From: Methanobacteriota archaeon
Lineage (GTDB): Archaea > Thermoplasmatota > E2 > JACPAO01 > JAHWKR01
NCBI GenBank assembly: GCA_019347805.1
Contig: JAHWKR010000017.1
Location: 1-56,805, forward strand
Direction of reading: 5' to 3'
Length of the DNA stretch: 56,805 bases
Both the position numbers and the translations under genes were made by a program. The notes beneath the pieces are model-generated. The model saw only the letters and a program-made list of their open reading frames with translations. It made no database searches and was not told the DNA's origin. Shown here piece by piece: positions 56,183 through 56,805 of this stretch (its first letter is position 1; each line of letters begins with the position of its first letter).

Positions 56183-56805
56183 GTGCTAACAATGCTCCAC
56201 GTGCGTCTTTCCGCGTTCATGCTCGCGGTCCTGGTGGCGCTCGGCGGGATTCCGTCGGGCGCAGGGGCCGATGCGACCAAATTCGACGACCGATTGCTCC
56301 AGGTCCTGTCCGACACGACGGGCCCCGTGGGCGCGATCGTCACCACCCACGGGCCGCCCGAGGCCGCCGCCGACGCGGCGCGCTCGCTCGGCGGCGATAT
56401 CGTCTGGGTCTACGACATCATCGACGGCTTCTCCCTCAAGGCGTCCCGTGGTGTTTTGGACGTCTTGTCGCTTCGTTCGGACGTCGAGCGCATCTGGCTC
56501 GACCGGCCGATGACGACGGTCATGGACAATTCCGCTTATGCCATCGAATCGGACAAGGCTTGGGCCGCCGGCATCGACGGCAGTGGCCTTTCTGTCGCCG
56601 TGATCGACACGGGCATCGACTCGCTGCACCCGTTCTTCTCGGGCGCCATCTCCGCCTGCGTCTCGACGATCGGCGGTCTGGTCTCGCCTGAGTGCACCGA
56701 TTCCGATGGCCACGGGACCCACGTCGCCGGAACGGTCGCGAGCCGTGATTCGAAGTACCCGGGCGTCGCCCCTGGCGCGTCACTCGCCGTCGTCCGCGTC
56801 CTGCA
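56183..56805 (+). CDS. Secreted subtilisin-like serine protease, N-terminal part
   Basis: Partial at the right edge, 207 residues. Signal peptide (RLSAFMLAVLVALGGIPSGAGA), an inhibitor-I9-like propeptide region (about 40-110; GPVGAIVTTHGPPEAAADAA), then the S8 domain with catalytic Asp in VAVIDTGIDSLHP (Asp142) and His in SDGHGTHVAGTVASR (His177). The catalytic Ser is beyond the edge. GTG 56183 fits GTTTAGTAC about 28 bases upstream; ATG 56192 is in the same frame. It is an extracellular protease like the M14 and transglutaminase-like proteins in this window. Confidence 0.9.
   Translation, partial: MLTMLHVRLSAFMLAVLVALGGIPSGAGADATKFDDRLLQVLSDTTGPVGAIVTTHGPPEAAADAARSLGGDIVWVYDIIDGFSLKASRGVLDVLSLRSDVERIWLDRPMTTVMDNSAYAIESDKAWAAGIDGSGLSVAVIDTGIDSLHPFFSGAISACVSTIGGLVSPECTDSDGHGTHVAGTVASRDSKYPGVAPGASLAVVRVL

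Noticed and set aside
1-56805. CRISPR array, insertion sequence or prophage
   Set aside because: No regularly spaced direct repeats, transposase, integrase or phage structural gene was found when reading the window.

Overview
The window looks like chromosomal DNA of a high-GC (roughly 60-65% by eye) euryarchaeon, most probably in the Thermoplasmatota. The evidence is gene content: a large replication-factor-C subunit with a C-terminal PIP box, an XPD-type iron-sulfur helicase, a transketolase split into two genes, a small transaldolase, a thiolase/DUF35 pair, a HTH-ThiN regulator, an MtxX-like protein, a SAMP-type ubiquitin-like protein, a tRNA gene without encoded CCA, and surface proteins ending in Pro-Gly/hydrophobic/Arg-rich tails. 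Many genes are preceded by an A/T-rich TATA-like box centred about 26-28 bases upstream of the start codon. That is the signature of leaderless archaeal transcripts, and I used it to choose many starts. The lineage is an inference.

Layout. 1-5.8 kb: nucleotide-sugar genes (partial epimerase, UDP-sugar dehydrogenase), a methyltransferase, a RelB/RelE-like toxin-antitoxin pair whose toxin frame has no standard start codon, a membrane-hydrolase/TraB-like pair and a small membrane-protein operon. 5.8-13 kb: MtxX-like protein, secreted transglutaminase, RfcL, anchored surface protein, membrane-tethered winged-helix regulator. 13-22.5 kb: BtuF-like protein, CysQ-like phosphatase, XPD helicase, response regulator, lipoprotein, MazG-like pyrophosphatase, secreted M14 carboxypeptidase, UPF0173 hydrolase. 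22.6-33.9 kb: DNA-methylase-like fold, cation exchanger, ThiR-like regulator, two-domain winged-helix protein, an M50 homologue without its zinc ligands, HD hydrolase, a tightly overlapping operon (acyl-CoA ligase, zinc ribbon, EndoIII-like glycosylase), surface protein. 34-43.6 kb: thiolase/DUF35, HAD protein, three consecutive secreted or membrane proteins, a coiled-coil protein and a 900-residue AMP-ligase/acyl-carrier/acyltransferase fusion. 43.6-56.8 kb: transaldolase and transketolase, SDR protein, RNase-H-fold exonuclease, lipoprotein, transporters, CBS-domain proteins, DUF420 protein, tRNA-Ser(CGA), SAMP, flavoprotein and a partial subtilisin.

Themes. Central carbon metabolism (non-oxidative pentose phosphate genes), acyl-lipid chemistry unusual for an archaeon (two acyl-CoA ligases, one fused to a PlsC-like acyltransferase), and many extracellular proteins and proteases. 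No CRISPR array, rRNA, insertion sequence or obvious prophage was seen. A family of GC-rich palindromes recurs at five intergenic positions, and a 24-base motif is repeated at the same distance upstream of two TATA boxes.
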